A DNA stretch of 8,054 bases from Legionella genomosp. 1 (GCA_945901145.1 CAMDJY010000060.1:1-8054), one strand, 5' to 3'; counted from the stretch's first letter, positions 1 through 7,301 are shown. Notes: generated from the sequence alone by a model not told the origin. Made by a program: numbers and translations.

Positions 1-678
1 ACTGGTTCTGCGTTAAAAGCGTTAGAAGGAGATACTAGTCCGATTGGTGTTGCTGCGATTGAGAAGCTCGTAGAGACAATGGATGCCTATATTCCACAAC
101 CTGTGAGAAATATCGACAAGAGCTTCTTGTTGCCGATTGAAGATGTATTTTCGATCTCTGGACGCGGAACAGTTGTGACTGGACGAGTCGAGAGTGGTAT
201 CTTAAAAGTTGGCGAGGAAGTTGAAATTGTCGGCATCAAAGACACGATTAAAACAACGTGCACAGGTGTTGAGATGTTCCGTAAGCTGCTTGACGAAGGT
301 CGTGCTGGCGACAATGTTGGGGTGTTACTCCGTGGAACGAAACGGGATGATGTTGAGCGAGGTCAAGTACTCGCTAAGCCTGGGTCGATTAAGCCGCATA
401 CAAAGTTTGAAGCTGAAGTATATGTTTTGTCAAAAGAAGAAGGTGGTCGACATACGCCGTTTTTCAATGGCTATAGACCGCAGTTTTATTTCAGAACGAC
501 TGACGTCACAGGGACATGCGATTTACCCGAAGGCATTGAGATGGTGATGCCTGGGGATAATGTGAAGCTGGTAGTTAATTTACATTCACCGATTGCGATG
601 GATGAAGGTTTACGCTTTGCAATTCGTGAAGGTGGCCGTACCGTTGGTGCTGGTGTTGTTGCTAAAATCATCGAGTAA
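1..678 (+). CDS. tuf: Elongation factor Tu, C-terminal part (5' end outside the window)
   Basis: EF-Tu is the cytoplasmic GTPase that carries aminoacyl-tRNA to the ribosomal A site. The frame is open from base 1 and gives 225 residues; E. coli EF-Tu has about 394, so the P-loop and switch regions lie upstream of the window. The fragment begins with the guanine-specificity motif SAL (fragment residues 3-5) inside SALKALEGD, then enters domain II at [18 protein letters not shown] and domain III at [19 protein letters not shown], ending [15 protein letters not shown]. The antibiotic-contact residues equivalent to E. coli R230, R333, T334 and A375 are all unchanged, while the position of E. coli R233 (GRVERG) is serine here. 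The ATG at 79 is an internal methionine, not the start. The TAA stop lies five bases before rpsJ, so tuf and the S10 cluster are probably cotranscribed. Identity is certain; whether a second tuf copy exists cannot be seen. Confidence 0.98.
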   Translation, partial: TGSALKALEGDTSPIGVAAIEKLVETMDAYIPQPVRNIDKSFLLPIEDVFSISGRGTVVTGRVESGILKVGEEVEIVGIKDTIKTTCTGVEMFRKLLDEGRAGDNVGVLLRGTKRDDVERGQVLAKPGSIKPHTKFEAEVYVLSKEEGGRHTPFFNGYRPQFYFRTTDVTGTCDLPEGIEMVMPGDNVKLVVNLHSPIAMDEGLRFAIREGGRTVGAGVVAKIIE

Positions 679-683
679 TTATA

Positions 684-1004
684 ATGACAAATAATCAAAA
701 TATTAAAATTCGTCTCAAGTCATTTGATCACAAAATGATAGATATATCGACGCGAGAAATTGTTGATACAGTCAAGCGAACCGGGGCAACGATTCGAGGC
801 CCAGTTCCGTTACCTGTAAAAAAAGAGAAATATTCAGTACTGACATCACCGCACGTGAATAAAGATGCACAAGACCAATACGAGATTCGCACACATAAAC
901 GTTTGGTGATCATCGTCAATCCAACTGAAAAAACAGTTGATGCGCTGATGAAGCTAGATTTAGCAGCCGGGGTAGACGTTCAAATCAGCCTTGATGATCA
1001 ATAA
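684..1004 (+). CDS. rpsJ: 30S ribosomal protein S10 (uS10)
   Basis: S10 sits in the 30S head and, in E. coli, also partners NusB in transcription antitermination. The product is 106 residues against 103 in E. coli and aligns throughout: [14 protein letters not shown] near the N-terminus, [14 protein letters not shown], the loop segment [20 protein letters not shown], and the C-terminal [12 protein letters not shown] followed by a short DDQ tail. The ATG at 684 is the only start that matches the family N-terminus. It has no good Shine-Dalgarno sequence (only GAG at 673-675), and tuf stops five bases upstream, so initiation probably depends on ribosomes finishing tuf. The gap to rplC is 34 bases. 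This gene normally heads the S10 operon behind a regulatory leader; that leader is absent here. Confidence 0.98.
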   Translation: MTNNQNIKIRLKSFDHKMIDISTREIVDTVKRTGATIRGPVPLPVKKEKYSVLTSPHVNKDAQDQYEIRTHKRLVIIVNPTEKTVDALMKLDLAAGVDVQISLDDQ

Positions 1005-1038
1005 GCTGAGTGAGAAATATTAAAGAGGGGTTAGAATC

Positions 1039-1686
1039 ATGATCGGTTTATTAGGCCGTAAAATCGGCATGACACGGGTATTTACTTCTGATGGAGAGTC
1101 AGTACCAGTGTCAGTGGTAGAGGTTCATCCGAACCGAATATCGCAACTTAAAAATATGACAAATGATGGCTACACAGCTATTCAACTCACAGGTGGTACC
1201 AAAAAGCCTAGCCGAGTGTCCAAGCCTATGACCGGGCATTTTGCTGCTGCCAAGGTCGAAGCAGGAAATATGCTTTGCGAATTTAGAGTTGATACCGTTG
1301 ATCAGTACTCTTTAGGACAAACACTTACCGTTGGTGACGTATTTACAAAAGGGCAATGGGTCGATGTTGCAGCTACCAGCAAAGGTAAAGGTTTTGCTGG
1401 TACAGTTAAGCGCCATAATTTTAGAACGCAAGATGCAACGCATGGTAATTCGCGTTCTCACCGGGTTCCAGGTTCAATTGGACAAAATCAAACCCCTGGG
1501 CGTGTGTTTAAAGGTAAAAAAATGGCAGGTCATTTAGGAAATGTTCGCTGTACAGTGCAATCACTTGAATTAATCCGAGTTGATACGGAACGCAATTTAC
1601 TTTTAATCAAGGGCGCAATCCCAGGTGCACCTGGTGCCAGAGTAGAAATTACGCCTGCTGTTAAAAAGAAAGAGGGGAGTAAGTGA
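1039..1686 (+). CDS. rplC: 50S ribosomal protein L3 (uL3)
   Basis: L3 is an early-assembly 50S protein whose long extension reaches toward the peptidyl transferase centre. The product is 215 residues (E. coli 209). It starts [15 protein letters not shown], and the extension contains [20 protein letters not shown] followed by [21 protein letters not shown]151 in GQNQ corresponds to E. coli Q150, the glutamine methylated by PrmB, so the substrate site is intact; PrmB itself is not visible in this window. The ATG at 1039 follows an AGAGGGG ribosome binding site at about 1023-1029. The C-terminus ends in a lysine-rich tail (KKKEGSK). Its TGA stop shares a base with the next start (TGATG, 1684-1688), implying translational coupling to rplD. 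Confidence 0.98.
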   Translation: MIGLLGRKIGMTRVFTSDGESVPVSVVEVHPNRISQLKNMTNDGYTAIQLTGGTKKPSRVSKPMTGHFAAAKVEAGNMLCEFRVDTVDQYSLGQTLTVGDVFTKGQWVDVAATSKGKGFAGTVKRHNFRTQDATHGNSRSHRVPGSIGQNQTPGRVFKGKKMAGHLGNVRCTVQSLELIRVDTERNLLLIKGAIPGAPGARVEITPAVKKKEGSK

Positions 1687-2291
1687 TGCAACTTACAACA
1701 AAAGATACTAACACTCATCTAGAAGTGAGTGATTTAATTTTTGCCTGCGACTACAATGAAGGCCTAGTTCATCAGGCAGTCGTTACTTATATGAATAACG
1801 CCCGTTCTGGCAACAGTGCTCAAAAAACACGTTCAGAAGTTCGTGGTGGTGGTCGCAAGCCATGGAATCAAAAAGGAACTGGCCGAGCTCGTGCTGGAAC
1901 TATTCGAAGCCCACTATGGCGATCAGGTGGTGTGACTTTCGCAGCAAAAAAACGCGATTATAGGCAAAAATTTAATAAAAAAATGTACAAAGGCGCAATT
2001 CGTAGTATAATCGCCGAACTTTACCGAACAGAGCGCTTAACAATTGTCAGCGATTTTCAATGTGAAACTCTGAAAACAAAAGAGTTCCTTAAGAAAATGC
2101 AAGATTATCATCTGACAAATGCGATGATCATTATGCAAGAAGTTGGTGAATACGAATATTTGGCTTCACGAAATTTAATCGATTATTCTGTCTGTGATGT
2201 TCAATCGATTGATCCTGTTAGCTTGCTGCAATATGAGCATGTTCTAATAACTGTTGACGCCATTAAAAAACTGGAGGAACAGTTACAATGA
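1686..2291 (+). CDS. rplD: 50S ribosomal protein L4 (uL4)
   Basis: L4 binds 23S rRNA domain I, and its internal loop lines the nascent-peptide exit tunnel. Taking the ATG at 1686 gives 201 residues, the E. coli length, beginning [20 protein letters not shown] at 1683 in the same frame would add one residue but is less likely. The tunnel-loop segment is clear: [21 protein letters not shown], then [20 protein letters not shown]. The C-terminal half ([27 protein letters not shown]) also follows the family. Translation starts on the last base of the rplC stop, and a GAGGGGAG binding site lies at about 1672-1679. In E. coli L4 also represses its own operon through the S10 leader; that target is absent upstream of rpsJ here, so this second role is doubtful in this organism. 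Confidence 0.98.
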   Translation: MQLTTKDTNTHLEVSDLIFACDYNEGLVHQAVVTYMNNARSGNSAQKTRSEVRGGGRKPWNQKGTGRARAGTIRSPLWRSGGVTFAAKKRDYRQKFNKKMYKGAIRSIIAELYRTERLTIVSDFQCETLKTKEFLKKMQDYHLTNAMIIMQEVGEYEYLASRNLIDYSVCDVQSIDPVSLLQYEHVLITVDAIKKLEEQLQ

Positions 2292-2584
2292 ATGCTGAAC
2301 GTTTGCTCATGATTATCCGTAAGCCAGTTATATCTGAAAAGACCACACGTCTAGCAGATAAAAAAAAGCAATTTACTTTTTGTGTATTAAAAACAGCAAC
2401 AAAAAGTGAAATAAAAACAGCAGTTGAACATTTGTTTGATGTAAAAGTTAAACATGTCGGCGTGCTGAATGTGAAAGGAAAAACTAAGCGGTTTAAACAA
2501 AAAGCTGGTGTACAATCTGATTGGAAAAAAGCTTATGTTTCCTTGCAAACTGGATACGACATTGACTTCTCAGTGACTGAATAA
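2288..2584 (+). CDS. rplW: 50S ribosomal protein L23 (uL23)
   Basis: L23 lies at the exit of the peptide tunnel and is the docking site for trigger factor and SRP. The product has 98 residues (E. coli 100). It begins [21 protein letters not shown]17 in the SEK motif is equivalent to E. coli E18, the trigger-factor contact. The middle carries [18 protein letters not shown], followed by the extended loop [25 protein letters not shown] split here into the basic loop and the DWKKAYV strand. The ATG overlaps the rplD stop as ATGA (2288-2291), and a GGAGG site lies at 2273-2277. The gap to rplB is 11 bases. It is fairly lysine-rich and AT-rich but shows no defect. Confidence 0.98.
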   Translation: MNAERLLMIIRKPVISEKTTRLADKKKQFTFCVLKTATKSEIKTAVEHLFDVKVKHVGVLNVKGKTKRFKQKAGVQSDWKKAYVSLQTGYDIDFSVTE

Positions 2585-2595
2585 GGTAGAACAAG

Positions 2596-3423
2596 ATGGC
2601 ACTATTAAAATCCAAACCAACGTCACCAGGAAAACGCGGTGAAATTCGTGTGGTTCATCATCATATTCATAAAGGTAAGCCCTACGCAGCGCTTGTAGAA
2701 AAACTTAATAAAACAGGTGGTCGTAACAACCAAGGACGTATCACAGTTCGCCATATTGGTGGTGGCTCACGAAATCATTATAGAAAAATAGATTTTAAAC
2801 GCATTAAAGATGGTATAGAGGCCAGAGTAGAACGTATTGAATATGATCCAAATCGATCTGCTTTGATTGCGTTGATTCTCTATAAAGACGGTGAGCGCGC
2901 TTATATCATTGCCCCTAATGGTCTAAAACCAAATGATGTGATACAGAGCGGACAGGATGCACCGATTAGTGTTGGTAATTGTTTGCCTCTCAAAAATATA
3001 CCAATGGGTACAACAATTCATTGCCTAGAACTCAAACCGGGTAAAGGCGCTCAGCTTATACGTAGTGCTGGCTGTAGTGGTCAAATCGTCGCAAAAGAAG
3101 GTGCATATGCAACCATTAGAATGCGATCAACTGAGATGAGAAAAGTTTTGCTTTCTTGCCGTGCTGTTATTGGTGAAGTGAGCAATAGTGAGCACAGCTT
3201 ACGTGCTTTAGGAAAAGCTGGTGCAACGAGATGGCGTGGTATTCGGCCGACTGTACGTGGTGTTGCTATGAACCCCGTTGATCATCCACATGGAGGAGGA
3301 GAGGGCCGCACTTCTGGAGGCCGTCACCCTGTTTCACCTTGGGGTGTTCCAACGAAAGGGTACAAAACACGTTCTAATAAACGTACAGATAAATTTATCG
3401 TTAGAAGACGTAAGAAAAAATAA
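2596..3423 (+). CDS. rplB: 50S ribosomal protein L2 (uL2)
   Basis: L2 is a large 23S rRNA-binding protein needed for subunit association and peptidyl transferase activity. The product is 275 residues (E. coli 273). Landmarks in order are [51 protein letters not shown] and [14 protein letters not shown], then the signature [14 protein letters not shown]230 in that signature (counting Met as 1) corresponds to E. coli H229, the histidine implicated in activity. The C-terminus reads [19 protein letters not shown], a typical basic tail. The segment after the signature ([19 protein letters not shown]) differs from the enteric GRNFGKHPVTPWG form and resembles the version common in many other proteobacteria. 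The ATG follows a short AAGG site at 2583-2586 that overlaps the rplW stop. Confidence 0.98.
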   Translation: MALLKSKPTSPGKRGEIRVVHHHIHKGKPYAALVEKLNKTGGRNNQGRITVRHIGGGSRNHYRKIDFKRIKDGIEARVERIEYDPNRSALIALILYKDGERAYIIAPNGLKPNDVIQSGQDAPISVGNCLPLKNIPMGTTIHCLELKPGKGAQLIRSAGCSGQIVAKEGAYATIRMRSTEMRKVLLSCRAVIGEVSNSEHSLRALGKAGATRWRGIRPTVRGVAMNPVDHPHGGGEGRTSGGRHPVSPWGVPTKGYKTRSNKRTDKFIVRRRKKK

Positions 3424-3439
3424 TTAAGAGGATATTCAA

Positions 3440-3718
3440 GTGGCTCGTTCTACAAGAAAAGGTTATTACATTGATGAACATCTACTCAATAAAATAGAGG
3501 CAGCTGTTGAAGCAAAGTCTAAAAAACCAATTAAGACTTGGTCAAGACGTTCAACAATCATTCCAGAAATGATTGATTTAACAATTGCAGTTCATAATGG
3601 GAAGGATCATGTTCCAGTCTACATTACTGATAATATGGTCGGTCATAAGTTGGGTGAGTTTGCTATGACTCGAACGTTTAAAGGCCATTCTGGTGACAGA
3701 AAAGCCAAAGGCAAATAA
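3440..3718 (+). CDS. rpsS: 30S ribosomal protein S19 (uS19), GTG start
   Basis: S19 sits in the 30S head next to S13 and contacts the decoding-site tRNA region and the 50S bridge. The product is 92 residues, the same as E. coli. The start is GTG at 3440, chosen because it gives the family N-terminus MARSTRKG and lies eight bases after an AAGAGGA site at 3425-3431. Conserved blocks are [41 protein letters not shown] and TRTFKGH. The N-terminal motif that is usually KKGPF(I/V)D reads RKGYYID (Y9, Y10), an uncommon replacement at a very conserved place. Its stop overlaps the rplV ribosome binding site. Confidence 0.98.
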   Translation: MARSTRKGYYIDEHLLNKIEAAVEAKSKKPIKTWSRRSTIIPEMIDLTIAVHNGKDHVPVYITDNMVGHKLGEFAMTRTFKGHSGDRKAKGK

Positions 3719-3727
3719 GAGGCGGCG

Positions 3728-4063
3728 ATGGAAGTTAAAGCTAGATTAAGTAATGCGCCATTATCAGCACAAAAAGGTCGTTTAGTTGCTGATATGGTTA
3801 GAAGTATGAATGTGTCTGATGCGCTTGGTGTTCTTCGTTTTACCACCAAAAAAGGTGCGCAATTGATTCTGAAACTTTTAGAGTCAGCTGTTGCGAATGC
3901 TGAACATAATCAAGGCGCAGATGTAGATGAGCTCAAGGTTCGTACAATTTTTGTCGATGAGGCGCCGTCATTAAAACGTGTTAGTCCACGAGCGAAAGGA
4001 CGGGCAAATCGTATTACTAAGCGCACTTGCCACATCACTATTAAAGTATCTGACGGGGAATAG
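3728..4063 (+). CDS. rplV: 50S ribosomal protein L22 (uL22)
   Basis: L22 contacts all six 23S rRNA domains, and its beta-hairpin lines the exit tunnel beside L4. The product is 111 residues (E. coli 110). Family blocks are [38 protein letters not shown], then the hairpin region [21 protein letters not shown] and the terminal [12 protein letters not shown]. The N-terminal dozen residues diverge from E. coli, as is usual in this family. The ATG at 3728 has a TAAGAGG site at 3716-3722 that overlaps the rpsS stop, with about five bases of spacing. The rplV stop is two bases from rpsC, so these genes are surely cotranslated. The hairpin is the usual location of macrolide-resistance changes; no deletion is seen there. 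Confidence 0.98.
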   Translation: MEVKARLSNAPLSAQKGRLVADMVRSMNVSDALGVLRFTTKKGAQLILKLLESAVANAEHNQGADVDELKVRTIFVDEAPSLKRVSPRAKGRANRITKRTCHITIKVSDGE

Positions 4064-4065
4064 CA

Positions 4066-4725
4066 ATGGGTCAAAAAGTCAATCCAATCGGAATTCGCCT
4101 TTGCATCGTTAAAAAATGGAATTCAAATTGGTATGCAACGAATAAAAATTACTCAAGATTATTGAATCAAGATATTAATCTTAGGAAAGAATTAAAAAAG
4201 AAATTGCATGCAGCAGCTGTTAGTAAGATTCAAATTGATAGACCTGCCAATAACGCAATTATTACGATTTATACAGCTAGACCTGGTGTGCTTATAGGCA
4301 AGAAAGGTGGCGGCATGGATGCTTTGAGGGCTGAGATATCCAAAAAAATTGGTGTTCCTGTCCATTTGAATGTCGAAGAGGTCAGGAAGCCTGAACTTGA
4401 CTCAACTTTAGTCGCAGAAAGTATTGCACAGCAATTAGAACAGAGAGTCATGTTCCGTCGTGCGATGAAACGTGCAGTAACTGCTGCACTCAAGTCAGGG
4501 GCAAAAGGAATTAAAATAATGGTAAGTGGTCGCTTAGGCGGTGCTGAAATTGCACGTAGTGAAACTTATCGAGAGGGCCGAGTACCTTTGCATACATTCA
4601 GGGCTGATATCGATTATGGTACAGCTGAATCAAAGACAACCTACGGCATTATTGGTGTTAAAGTTTGGATTTTTAAAGGTGAAAATGTACCTCAAAAATC
4701 ACGAGAATCCACCAGCAGTAAGTGA
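4066..4725 (+). CDS. rpsC: 30S ribosomal protein S3 (uS3)
   Basis: S3 forms part of the mRNA entry channel and shares in the ribosomal helicase activity. The product is 219 residues, about 14 fewer than E. coli because the long basic C-terminal tail is cut short: it ends [16 protein letters not shown]. The N-terminus [12 protein letters not shown] is typical. The KH domain has its GKKG loop at residues 78-81 ([17 protein letters not shown]), and R131, R132 and K135 in [11 protein letters not shown] match the E. coli positions linked to helicase function. The C-terminal domain has [30 protein letters not shown] and [16 protein letters not shown]. The gap from rplV is two bases. The first 45 codons are among the most AT-rich in the window. 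Confidence 0.98.
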   Translation: MGQKVNPIGIRLCIVKKWNSNWYATNKNYSRLLNQDINLRKELKKKLHAAAVSKIQIDRPANNAIITIYTARPGVLIGKKGGGMDALRAEISKKIGVPVHLNVEEVRKPELDSTLVAESIAQQLEQRVMFRRAMKRAVTAALKSGAKGIKIMVSGRLGGAEIARSETYREGRVPLHTFRADIDYGTAESKTTYGIIGVKVWIFKGENVPQKSRESTSSK

Positions 4726-4741
4726 GTGAGGATTAGTTATT

Positions 4742-5155
4742 ATGTTACAGCCAAAACGAACAAAATATCGTAAACAAATGAAAGGTAGAAATCGAGGGCT
4801 TGCACTTCGTGGTTCTAGTGTAAGCTTTGGTGATTTTGGTTTAAAAGCAGTCGAACGAGGGCGATTAACGGCTCGACAAATCGAAGCTGCGCGACGAGCA
4901 ATGACACGGCATGTGAAGCGAGATGGTAAAATTTGGATACGTGTGTTTCCTGATAAGCCAATTACTCAGAAGCCACTCGAAGTTAGAATGGGAAAGGGTA
5001 AAGGCAGCGTTGAATATTGGGTCGCTCAAATTCAACCAGGTAAAGTTTTGTTCGAAATGGAAGGCGTTTCACGTGAATTAGCAATAGAAGCGTTTGATCT
5101 AGCTAAAGCTAAACTTCCGTTCAAAGTTATGTTCGAAGAACGAAAGGTGATGTGA
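4742..5155 (+). CDS. rplP: 50S ribosomal protein L16 (uL16)
   Basis: L16 organises the A-site architecture near the peptidyl transferase centre. The product is 137 residues (E. coli 136) and aligns from end to end: [79 protein letters not shown] and [19 protein letters not shown]82 in EVRMGKGKG is equivalent to E. coli R81, the arginine hydroxylated by the YcfD oxygenase, so a substrate residue is present. There is one extra residue after the first basic block ([11 protein letters not shown]). The ATG at 4742 follows a GTGAGGA site at 4726-4732. Its stop is overlapped by the rpmC start (TGATG, 5153-5157). Confidence 0.98.
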   Translation: MLQPKRTKYRKQMKGRNRGLALRGSSVSFGDFGLKAVERGRLTARQIEAARRAMTRHVKRDGKIWIRVFPDKPITQKPLEVRMGKGKGSVEYWVAQIQPGKVLFEMEGVSRELAIEAFDLAKAKLPFKVMFEERKVM

Positions 5156-5361
5156 TGAGTAAAATCAATAAATTATTAGAATCGCTCCGAAGTATGTCAG
5201 TAGAAGAATTAGGCAGCGAATTAATATCTATTCGAAAAAAACAATTTAATCTAAGAATGAAAGCAGTGAATGGTGCTTTAGAAAAACCGCACCTAATTAC
5301 AGAGGCAAGAAAAACAGTTGCCCGTATTAAAACACTGATGACTGAAAAAGGCGGGAAGTAG
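5155..5361 (+). CDS. rpmC: 50S ribosomal protein L29 (uL29)
   Basis: L29 is a small two-helix protein at the tunnel exit next to L23. Starting from the ATG at 5155 it has 68 residues (E. coli 63), with a slightly longer N-terminus. The signature is [20 protein letters not shown] in the first helix, then [19 protein letters not shown] in the second. A GTG at 5152 in frame would add one residue, but the ATG is preferred because AAGGTGA at 5144-5150 spaces well to it and because it forms the common TGATG overlap with rplP. The gap to rpsQ is only two bases. Confidence 0.97.
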   Translation: MSKINKLLESLRSMSVEELGSELISIRKKQFNLRMKAVNGALEKPHLITEARKTVARIKTLMTEKGGK

Positions 5362-5363
5362 TC

Positions 5364-5615
5364 ATGGTAAATCAAGAATCTAACGCACGTGAGCTGATTG
5401 GCAAAGTCCGCAGCAATAAAATGCAGAAAACAATTGTAGTGGTCGTAGATCGCACAGTTAAACATCAAAGATATGGTAAAATTATGCAAAGACGTACAGT
5501 GTTGCATGTTCATGATGAGAATCAAGCTTGTCAAGTTGGTGATACTGTAAGAATTCGAGAATCAAGGCCGCTATCAAAATTGAAAAATTGGGTGCTTGTA
5601 GGCGTTGTTTCCTAA
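5364..5615 (+). CDS. rpsQ: 30S ribosomal protein S17 (uS17)
   Basis: S17 is a primary 16S rRNA-binding protein of the 30S body with an OB-type fold. The product has 83 residues (E. coli 84). Recognisable blocks are [49 protein letters not shown] and [17 protein letters not shown]. The N-terminus is a few residues longer and the C-terminus a few shorter than in E. coli. The ATG at 5364 follows GGCGGGAAG in the end of rpmC. It is the last gene of the S10 cluster and is followed by the window's only sizeable intergenic space. Confidence 0.97.
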   Translation: MVNQESNARELIGKVRSNKMQKTIVVVVDRTVKHQRYGKIMQRRTVLHVHDENQACQVGDTVRIRESRPLSKLKNWVLVGVVS

Positions 5616-5662
5616 TATTTAAATATATTTTACTTTTAAACTCAGAAAATAGTTGGTATAAT
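5613..5662 (+). promoter_or_regulatory. Putative spc promoter (sigma-70 type with AT-rich upstream tract)
   Basis: The space between rpsQ and rplN holds a perfect TATAAT at 5657-5662. Sixteen bases upstream is TTTAAA at 5635-5640, a 4/6 match to TTGACA. Ahead of it, 5613-5640 is entirely A or T except C5633, the position and composition expected of an UP element. Transcription would begin near 5669-5670, leaving a leader of about 35 bases before rplN. E. coli also has its spc promoter in this gap. The -10 assignment is strong, the -35 weaker; no start site has been measured. Confidence 0.68.
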
Positions 5663-5677
5663 CACCAACCTTTTCTG
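5643..5677. terminator. Inverted repeat resembling an intrinsic terminator, overlapping the spc -10 box
   Basis: CAGAAAA (5643-5649) pairs with TTTTCTG (5671-5677), and GTTGGT (5652-5657) pairs with ACCAAC (5664-5669). The two arms are separated by a small internal loop (TA opposite C) and enclose a six-base loop, ATAATC. In RNA the inner six-pair stem is followed by CUUUUCU, like a weak rho-independent terminator, and the A-tract on the other side makes it roughly symmetrical. Half of the inner stem is G/C, so termination may be partial. It could instead be a protein-binding palindrome over the -10 element. Confidence 0.5.
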
Positions 5678-5704
5678 GTCGACTATAAGAGCTGGAGAAT
5701 ACTA

Positions 5705-6070
5705 ATGATACAAATGCAGACAGTGCTCGATGTCGCAGATAATAGTGGTGCTCGTAAAGTTATGTGCATCAAAGTATTAGGTGGTTCACATAGGCGTTAT
5801 GCACGTGTAGGTGATGTTATTAAAGTGAGTATTAAAGATTCTATACCGCGCAGCAAAGTTAAGAAAGGTGCTGTTATGAATGCGGTTGTTGTGCGGACCT
5901 GCGCTGGCGTCCGTAGAGACGATGGCTCTTTGATTCGTTTTGATGGCAATGCTGCTGTTTTGTTAAATAATCAACATGAACCAATTGGCACGCGTATATT
6001 CGGGCCCGTGACAAGAGAGCTTAGAGAGCGATTTATGAAAATTATTTCCCTTGCCGCTGAAGTATTGTAG
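5705..6070 (+). CDS. rplN: 50S ribosomal protein L14 (uL14)
   Basis: L14 lies on the 50S interface, forms intersubunit bridges with 16S rRNA and is the docking site for the silencing factor RsfS. The product has 121 residues (E. coli 123). It begins [20 protein letters not shown] and continues with [60 protein letters not shown] and SLAAEVL, almost identical in layout to E. coli. The reading frame is open upstream to 5588, but the family start and the GGAG site at 5694-5697 fix the ATG at 5705. It is the first gene of the spc cluster and lies about 35 bases after the predicted transcription start. Confidence 0.98.
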   Translation: MIQMQTVLDVADNSGARKVMCIKVLGGSHRRYARVGDVIKVSIKDSIPRSKVKKGAVMNAVVVRTCAGVRRDDGSLIRFDGNAAVLLNNQHEPIGTRIFGPVTRELRERFMKIISLAAEVL

Positions 6071-6082
6071 GAAGGATAAGCT

Positions 6083-6409
6083 ATGAAACGTATAAAGAAA
6101 AATGACACTGTCATTGTAACAACAGGAAAAAGCAAAAAACATGTTGGAAAGGTATTGAGTGTTGTTGGTCAGAAGCTCGTTGTCGAGGGCGCTAATCTAG
6201 TTAAGAAGCATGTTAAGCCAAATCCTCAATTGCAACAAAAAGGTGGAATTATTACTAAAGAAGCTCCTTTAGATTGTTCTAATGTCGCTATGTATAATCC
6301 AATAACTCAAAAAGCGGATAAAATTGGTTTTAAAATCATCGAAAAAGATGGAAAAACCAGCAAGGTTCGTTATTTTAAGTCAAACCAAGAACTTGTAGAC
6401 CTTGTATAA
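6083..6409 (+). CDS. rplX: 50S ribosomal protein L24 (uL24)
   Basis: L24 is an assembly initiator that binds the 5' end of 23S rRNA near the tunnel exit. The product is 108 residues (E. coli 104). A KOW-type segment occupies the N-terminus ([21 protein letters not shown]), followed by [37 protein letters not shown] and the C-terminal [15 protein letters not shown]. The usual GKDKGK stretch of the KOW motif reads GKSKKHVGK, a mild deviation. The ATG at 6083 follows GGAAGGA (6070-6076), which overlaps the rplN stop; the intergenic gap is 12 bases. Confidence 0.97.
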   Translation: MKRIKKNDTVIVTTGKSKKHVGKVLSVVGQKLVVEGANLVKKHVKPNPQLQQKGGIITKEAPLDCSNVAMYNPITQKADKIGFKIIEKDGKTSKVRYFKSNQELVDLV

Positions 6410-6412
6410 ATT

Positions 6413-6418
6413 AGGTGA
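6413..6418 (+). promoter_or_regulatory. Ribosome binding site that fixes the rplE start
   Basis: AGGTGA at 6413-6418 is a full complement to the 16S anti-Shine-Dalgarno core and lies five bases before ATG 6424. It contains the in-frame GTG at 6415 that would otherwise extend L5 by three residues, so that GTG is very unlikely to be used. Confidence 0.8.
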
Positions 6419-6423
6419 AAAAG

Positions 6424-6975
6424 ATGGCCAGATTAAAAGAATTTTATAAAAATGAAGTCGTTGCTAAACTAATGAGTCAGTTTGGGTACAACAATATTAT
6501 GCAAGTACCTAGGCTTAAAAAAATAACACTTAATATGGGCGTCGGTGAGGCTGTTGGTGATAAAAAAGTAATGAATTTTGCTTTAGATGACATGAATCGA
6601 ATTTCAGGGCAAAAACCAGTAACGACCCTTGCCAAAAAATCAATTGCAGGCTTTAAGATCCGTGAAGATTGGCCGATTGGTTGCAAAGTTACACTGAGAA
6701 ACGATCGCATGTATGAGTTTTTTGATCGTTTGATTACTATTGCTTTGCCACGGGTTAGAGACTTTCGCGGTTTGAACCCGAAATCTTTTGATGGCACAGG
6801 GAATTACAGCATGGGTATTCAAGAACAAATCGTCTTCCCAGAAATTGATTTTGACAAGATTGACACGATTCGAGGTTTAGATATTTGCATCACGACATCT
6901 GCAAAAACGAATCAAGAAGCTAGAGCTCTGCTCGAAGCATTCAATTTTCCTTTAAAAGATAAAGAACGAAAATAA
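6424..6975 (+). CDS. rplE: 50S ribosomal protein L5 (uL5)
   Basis: L5 binds 5S rRNA in the central protuberance and contacts P-site tRNA and S13. From the ATG at 6424 the product is 183 residues (E. coli 179). Family blocks are [97 protein letters not shown] and [17 protein letters not shown]. The last four or so residues (KERK) extend beyond the E. coli end. The gap to rplX is 14 bases. In E. coli the S8 protein represses the spc operon by binding near this start; I cannot confirm an equivalent RNA structure by eye. Confidence 0.98.
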   Translation: MARLKEFYKNEVVAKLMSQFGYNNIMQVPRLKKITLNMGVGEAVGDKKVMNFALDDMNRISGQKPVTTLAKKSIAGFKIREDWPIGCKVTLRNDRMYEFFDRLITIALPRVRDFRGLNPKSFDGTGNYSMGIQEQIVFPEIDFDKIDTIRGLDICITTSAKTNQEARALLEAFNFPLKDKERK

Positions 6976-6985
6976 GGGTATCATT

Positions 6986-7288
6986 GTGGCCAAGAAATCA
7001 ATGCTTGAGCGAGAAGCAAAAAAACGAGATTTAGTTGAGAAGTTTCGTGTTAAACGTATCAAATTAAAAGAAAAGATTAAATCTTCAACGGATTATGACG
7101 AGATTAGAAAGGCTCAAATTGCGTTGCAAAAATTGCCCCTGAACTCTAATCCGGTAAGACATAGCACAAGATGTCAGCAATGTGGCAGACCACATGCTGT
7201 TTATAGCAAGTTTGGTTTGTGCCGAATTTGCTTGCGTAACCAGCTGATGACCGGAAATGTTACCGGTGGTAGAAAATCTAGCTGGTAA
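6986..7288 (+). CDS. rpsN: 30S ribosomal protein S14 (uS14), long form with four cysteines, GTG start
   Basis: S14 is a late-assembling 30S head protein beside S3 and S10. The product is 100 residues, like the long zinc-free E. coli protein (101), beginning [17 protein letters not shown]. It nevertheless keeps CQQC (C63, C66) and CRIC (C79, C82), a CX2C-X12-CX2C zinc ribbon inside [20 protein letters not shown]. The zinc-binding S14 of Gram-positive bacteria is about 61 residues, so this combines the long N-terminal half with the zinc knuckle. The terminal GGRKSSW is standard. The start is GTG at 6986, with AAGGGT at 6974-6979 overlapping the rplE stop region; no ATG gives the family N-terminus. 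Zinc binding is inferred from the cysteines. Confidence 0.97.
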   Translation: MAKKSMLEREAKKRDLVEKFRVKRIKLKEKIKSSTDYDEIRKAQIALQKLPLNSNPVRHSTRCQQCGRPHAVYSKFGLCRICLRNQLMTGNVTGGRKSSW

Positions 7289-7301
7289 TTATTAAATTGT
7301 T

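Noticed and set aside
209..547. A 112-codon + strand frame inside tuf
   Set aside because: It is a frame-shifted reading of the conserved EF-Tu domain II/III coding sequence with no family resemblance.
680..685. A perfect TATAAT overlapping the rpsJ start codon
   Set aside because: Transcription from it would begin inside rpsJ, and the best -35 (TTGTTG, 656-661) matches poorly, so it cannot serve rpsJ; it is a by-product of the AT-rich junction.
1683..1688. GTG at 1683 as the rplD start
   Set aside because: The adjacent in-frame ATG at 1686 gives the exact E. coli L4 length and a normal stop/start overlap. The same argument favours ATG 5155 over GTG 5152 for rpmC.
5127..5534. A 135-codon antisense open frame over rpmC and rpsQ
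   Set aside because: It lies opposite two certain ribosomal genes, shows no recognisable protein family and its cysteine/phenylalanine-rich composition is typical of a shadow frame.
5684..5689. TATAAG as a second -10 before rplN
   Set aside because: There is no -35 at a suitable distance (ATCACC lies there), and it would leave almost no leader ahead of the rplN ribosome binding site.
5588..5704. Possible 39-residue N-terminal extension of L14
   Set aside because: The frame is open upstream, but L14 proteins begin at MIQ, a ribosome binding site sits just before 5705, and the extension would cover the promoter region.
6395..6470. Possible S8 feedback site at the rplX-rplE junction
   Set aside because: E. 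coli has one here, but I could not see a convincing helix-21-like fold by eye; a covariance-model search would be needed.
7250..7267. Five-pair inverted repeat ACCGG/CCGGT near the end of rpsN
   Set aside because: It lies wholly within the codons for the conserved TGNVTGG segment and has no T-run after it, so it is not a terminator and is probably chance.
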